64,000 bases of DNA from Alteromonas ponticola (lineage in GTDB: Bacteria > Pseudomonadota > Gammaproteobacteria > Enterobacterales > Alteromonadaceae), in the NCBI RefSeq assembly GCF_012911815.1, contig NZ_JAATNW010000007.1, positions 124,001 through 188,000 of the forward strand, in the 5' to 3' direction. The notes under the pieces were generated by a model, which ran no database searches, was not told the DNA's origin, and was given only the letters and a program-made list of their open reading frames with translations. Made by a program: the position numbers and the translations under genes. Of this stretch, positions 56,506 to 64,000 are shown in pieces; position 1 is the stretch's first letter, and every line of letters begins with the position of its first letter.

Positions 56506-56632
56506 TATGGCTGTAGACCGACCTCAATATGCGGTTGGCAAAATAGATGCAAGCAGAAGTACGAGTGATTCACCCTTCTGGATGATAGTGTTGTGCCAGA
56601 ATTAATGACGAATATTCCATTAAGTATAAAAA

Positions 56633-56653
56633 AACCCGGCAATTAGCCGGGTT
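56633..56653. terminator. Bidirectional terminator after icd
   Basis: AACCCGGC (56633-56640), loop AATTA, GCCGGGTT (56646-56653), with AAAAA on the left and TTTTT on the right. On the minus strand it ends icd 20 bases after its stop; on the plus strand it backs up the cspD terminator. Confidence 0.9.
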
Positions 56654-56672
56654 TTTTAATTGCTAGTTAACG

Positions 56673-59201
<2,529 letters not shown>

Positions 59202-59762
59202 ATGAAAAAACAGTCAACCCCATCATCTCCGCTCATCGTTTTATTCAATAAGCCATTTAATGTGCTGTCTCAATTTACCGATGGGGATAACCGCCAAACC
59301 CTTAAAGACTTCATTGCACTCCCCAATGTGTACGCGGCTGGCAGACTCGATCGCGATTCTGAAGGACTGTTAGTGTTAACCAATGACGGTAAGCTGCAAC
59401 ATAAACTGACTCACCCAAAAGCGAAAACCAGTAAAACTTATTGGGTACAAGTCGAAGGGGAACCTGACGAGCAGGCAATCAATGCGTTGCGAAGCGGCGT
59501 AGAACTTAAAGACGGCTTAACCGCACCAGCTAACGTCAAGCGCATACCGCCCCCTGAACTTTGGGAACGTAACCCTCCGGTGCGCTTCAGAAAACATATT
59601 ACTACTTCATGGTTAAGCATCACTATTAGTGAAGGACGCAACCGACAAGTGCGCAGAATGACAGCGCATGTTGGTTACCCTACTCTGCGGCTTGTTCGCT
59701 ACCGGGTTGGCAACTGGACCATCGACGGTATTGAGAATGGCGAATACATAACACTAAGTTAA
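59202..59762 (+). CDS. rluE: 23S rRNA pseudouridine synthase RluE
   Basis: 186 residues of the RsuA/RluB/E/F family without an S4 domain, which fits RluE (pseudouridine 2457 of 23S rRNA). [19 protein letters not shown] opens the fold; the catalytic Asp50 is in [19 protein letters not shown]; the C-terminal motif is [25 protein letters not shown]. In E. coli rluE also lies divergent from icd and upstream of nudJ-mnmA-hflD-purB; here mnmA follows with no nudJ between. No strong ribosome site. Confidence 0.93.
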   Translation: MKKQSTPSSPLIVLFNKPFNVLSQFTDGDNRQTLKDFIALPNVYAAGRLDRDSEGLLVLTNDGKLQHKLTHPKAKTSKTYWVQVEGEPDEQAINALRSGVELKDGLTAPANVKRIPPPELWERNPPVRFRKHITTSWLSITISEGRNRQVRRMTAHVGYPTLRLVRYRVGNWTIDGIENGEYITLS

Positions 59763-59882
59763 CCCTGTTGTTACGTCAGGTTCACGTGTTCAATAAAGCG
59801 CGCCAAGCACGTGTCAATTGCTAAAAAATTCTGCTAAAATCCGCGACTTTTAATGACCCTCAGAGGATACAAGGTAGACGCC

Positions 59883-61004
59883 GTGTCAACATCTTCACCA
59901 TCCATTGCCGAGCCAGCTGCGAAAAAAGTTATCGTAGGAATGTCTGGCGGCGTAGATTCATCCGTTTCTGCTTACCTGCTTAAAGAGCAAGGTTATCAGG
60001 TGGAAGGCCTGTTTATGAAAAACTGGGAAGAGGATGATAATGACGAATACTGCGCTGCGGCAGAAGATTTAAAAGACGCGCAGGCAGTGGCTGATAAGCT
60101 GGATATCCCCTTACACACAATCAACTTTGCTGCTGAATACTGGGACAACGTGTTTGAATATTTCCTGGCTGAATATAAGGCCGGGCGTACGCCTAACCCT
60201 GACATTATGTGCAACAAAGAGATCAAATTTAAGGCTTTCCTTGAATTTGCCGCAGAGGATTTAGGCGCTGATTACATTGCCACCGGGCACTATGTCCGTC
60301 GCCGCCATCACAATGATAACTGGCAGTTACTACGCGGGCTGGACGAAAACAAAGATCAAAGTTATTTCTTATATACACTAGGCGAACAGCACGTCGCTAA
60401 AACTTTGTTTCCCGTGGGCGAACTGGAAAAACCATTAGTCAGGAAAATAGCCGAGGAGCAAGGGCTTATCACTCATGATAAAAAAGACTCCACTGGCATT
60501 TGTTTTATTGGTGAACGCAAATTTAAAGATTTCCTCTCACGTTATCTGCCTGCCCAACCCGGTCAGATAGAAACGGCAGAAGGTGAAGTGATTGGTGAGC
60601 ATGAAGGCCTGATGTATCACACGTTAGGGCAGCGTAAAGGATTGCACATAGGTGGTTTGAAAGAACACGGTGACGATCCCTGGTATGTAGTTGACAAAGA
60701 TGTGCAACGAAACGTTTTGGTTGTTGGTCAGGGTGCCGATCATCCCCGTCTTTATTCGAACGGATTAATCGCCAAACAGCTACACTGGGTGGACCGACGC
60801 GAACTAAACACCCCAATTAAAGCCGTGGTTAAAACTCGTTATCGTCAAGCTGATATCCCCTGCACTATCACCCCTGTAGGTACAGACGAAATTAAAGTGA
60901 TGTTTGATTCACCACAAAAAGCAGTAACCCCTGGCCAGTCAGCGGTTTTTTATCAGGATGAAGTCTGCCTGGGTGGTGGAATTATAGAGAGTTATATTCG
61001 TTAA
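59883..61004 (+). CDS. mnmA: tRNA 2-thiouridylase MnmA
   Basis: 373 residues from a GTG at 59883, which has AAGGT seven bases upstream; an ATG at 59853 in the same frame lacks a ribosome site but cannot be excluded. MnmA thiolates U34 of tRNA-Lys, -Glu and -Gln. The PP-loop [16 protein letters not shown], the catalytic cysteines in [10 protein letters not shown] and [12 protein letters not shown], and the C-terminal [12 protein letters not shown] are clear; similarity to E. coli MnmA is very high throughout. Two bases before hflD, forming mnmA-hflD-purB. Confidence 0.95.
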   Translation: MSTSSPSIAEPAAKKVIVGMSGGVDSSVSAYLLKEQGYQVEGLFMKNWEEDDNDEYCAAAEDLKDAQAVADKLDIPLHTINFAAEYWDNVFEYFLAEYKAGRTPNPDIMCNKEIKFKAFLEFAAEDLGADYIATGHYVRRRHHNDNWQLLRGLDENKDQSYFLYTLGEQHVAKTLFPVGELEKPLVRKIAEEQGLITHDKKDSTGICFIGERKFKDFLSRYLPAQPGQIETAEGEVIGEHEGLMYHTLGQRKGLHIGGLKEHGDDPWYVVDKDVQRNVLVVGQGADHPRLYSNGLIAKQLHWVDRRELNTPIKAVVKTRYRQADIPCTITPVGTDEIKVMFDSPQKAVTPGQSAVFYQDEVCLGGGIIESYIR

Positions 61005-61006
61005 TC

Positions 61007-63015
<2,009 letters not shown>

Positions 63016-63033
63016 GCCTTCAAGGTGGGTAGT

Positions 63034-63068
63034 CTTGTTTCTGGTTTTTATCATCTACCAGAAACAAG
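63034..63068. terminator. Perfect inverted repeat after purB
   Basis: CTTGTTTCTGGT (63034-63045) and ACCAGAAACAAG (63057-63068), 12 bp perfect, 11-base loop TTTTATCATCT. It lies 18 bases after the purB stop and ends 3 bases before the GTG of the cyclase gene. It has no U-tract, so it may end purB inefficiently or control the next gene. Confidence 0.55.
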
Positions 63069-63071
63069 GCT

Positions 63072-64000
63072 GTGCACCAGAATTATTCACGCCGCTCTGT
63101 TGACAGAGCTTATCCCTATCAGGCGAGTATCGTTAAGCGCACTATTGCTATCGCTTTAGTGTTTCTGCTCGCACAATATCCTCTGGCAATGATATACCAT
63201 GCGTACATCACCTCCGCCGCCGTCACTAATTTAGTAATACATTCACTGCTATTATCCATCGCTTTAGGGGTTTCGTATGCTAATCGATGGCGAATTGCCA
63301 GAACGATACTCACCATGACGTATTTGTCGTTTATCACTTGCGCAACCATCATCTGGCAGCAAGATCTTTGCATTCAGCATTTTTTACTCTTTGGTGTACT
63401 GGTAAGTAACAGTTTCTATTTGCACCACGAGAAAACACGCAAACGCGTAAACATTGCCTTGTTGCTCATAATGTTTCTTACGCTGGAAACCTATTTTCTA
63501 CTGCCTTTTGACCACTGGTTAGCCACAATTCGCTTGGTAAACAGTGTAACCCTGGTATTGGTGAGTTGCGTCATACTGGCTCTGATCCAACACTATGCCA
63601 ATCAACGCTGGCAGCAGCTCAAAGCGCTGCAGGCGAAAACCAATGACGTGGTTGAATCGTTTCTGCCGCAACCGCAACATCTAAAGCAAACTCAATGGCC
63701 CGTAGGATACCAGGAACGCTTTGATAACGTCTGTGTTCTGTTCGCTGATTTACATGGTTATACCCAGTTATCTCAGCACTACGATGACGATGAGATTGTG
63801 GCGATTCTGGACTCTCTGTACCGACAGTTTGACCAGCTTGCTTCACGCTTTGACATCGAAAAACTTAAAACGAATGGCGATGAATATATGGCGGTAGCTG
63901 GCCTGCCCTTTAAAACGGACTCAAGCTTAACCAAACACGACTGTATTGAAAATGCGGTTTTATTCGCGAAACATCTGGTAGATGCGGTTAACAGTGTTTT
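63072..64000 (+). CDS. Membrane-anchored class III adenylate/guanylate cyclase (3' end outside window)
   Basis: An open frame starts at a GTG (63072; the nearest upstream in-frame stop is at 63030-63032) and runs off the right edge, 309 codons visible. About residues 20-180 contain five to six membrane segments (TIAIALVFLLAQYPLAMIY and later ones), then a short linker helix and a cyclase homology domain from ~215. Metal-binding Asp226 lies in VLFADLHGYTQLS and Asp270 in KLKTNGDEYMAVAGLP; the Lys of that stretch fits adenine recognition. Makes cAMP or cGMP, signal unknown. The start is uncertain because of the hairpin and weak ribosome site; an ATG near residue 39 is an alternative. Confidence 0.83.
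   Translation, partial: MHQNYSRRSVDRAYPYQASIVKRTIAIALVFLLAQYPLAMIYHAYITSAAVTNLVIHSLLLSIALGVSYANRWRIARTILTMTYLSFITCATIIWQQDLCIQHFLLFGVLVSNSFYLHHEKTRKRVNIALLLIMFLTLETYFLLPFDHWLATIRLVNSVTLVLVSCVILALIQHYANQRWQQLKALQAKTNDVVESFLPQPQHLKQTQWPVGYQERFDNVCVLFADLHGYTQLSQHYDDDEIVAILDSLYRQFDQLASRFDIEKLKTNGDEYMAVAGLPFKTDSSLTKHDCIENAVLFAKHLVDAVNSV

Noticed and set aside
63119..63373. 84-codon minus-strand open frame near the right edge
   Set aside because: Antisense to the membrane segments of the cyclase, whose frame stays open to the window edge and contains cyclase motifs.

Overview
The window looks like chromosomal core DNA of a marine gammaproteobacterium, most likely from the order Alteromonadales (Alteromonas/Aestuariibacter-like). 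This is inferred from protein resemblance, from gene neighbourhoods shared with Escherichia coli and Vibrio, and from marine-type genes: monomeric isocitrate dehydrogenase, rhombosortase, an Oar-like TonB receptor and a glucosylglycerate operon. I see no rRNA, tRNA, CRISPR array, insertion sequence, prophage or integron. Coding density is high.

Layout. 1-12.0 kb: a block matching the E. coli gcvR-bcp / perM-bepA-yfgD / hda / purMN region, with a TlpA-like thioredoxin, wrbA, a DUF2069 membrane protein and an unrecognised lipoprotein metallopeptidase added. 12.2-18.4 kb: fadE behind a FadR-like operator, adenosine deaminase next to a NarL-type response regulator, and cmoA-cmoB for tRNA wobble-uridine modification. 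18.6-23.3 kb: a tight four-gene operon that appears to encode a complete glucosylglycerate cycle (glycerate kinase, phosphatase, GT81 synthase, GH13 phosphorylase). 23.4-31.1 kb: moeA, a MATE exporter, a rhomboid protease, an RDD protein and an aaeXAB-type efflux operon, followed by a 62-bp tandem palindromic repeat.

31.4-45.9 kb: a secreted esterase, an SRPBCC-ArsR pair with a perfect 13-2-13 operator-like palindrome, a MoxR-VWA pair, cysK, rhlE, small envelope proteins, gamma-glutamyltransferase, enoyl-CoA hydratase, rhombosortase, a lipoprotein S9 peptidase and an exported glutathione peroxidase. 46.2-53.3 kb: a Cys/Met-type PLP enzyme with an acyltransferase, an aromatic aminotransferase and a large Oar-like TonB-dependent receptor. 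53.4-63.0 kb: clpA-clpS / cspD / icd / rluE / mnmA-hflD-purB, a proteolysis, TCA and tRNA/purine block with conserved order. The right edge cuts through a membrane-anchored class III nucleotide cyclase.

The most interesting system is the glucosylglycerate operon at 18595-23305: synthesis and phosphorolytic recycling of a compatible solute, with the kinase that closes the loop, in one transcript. Next are the ArsR/SRPBCC palindrome, the FadR-type site at fadE, the 62-bp repeats and a peroxiredoxin with a single cysteine. Several starts were moved to internal ATG/GTG codons on the basis of ribosome-binding sites and family length; each is explained in its entry. All family assignments are from reading the sequence; no database search was run.
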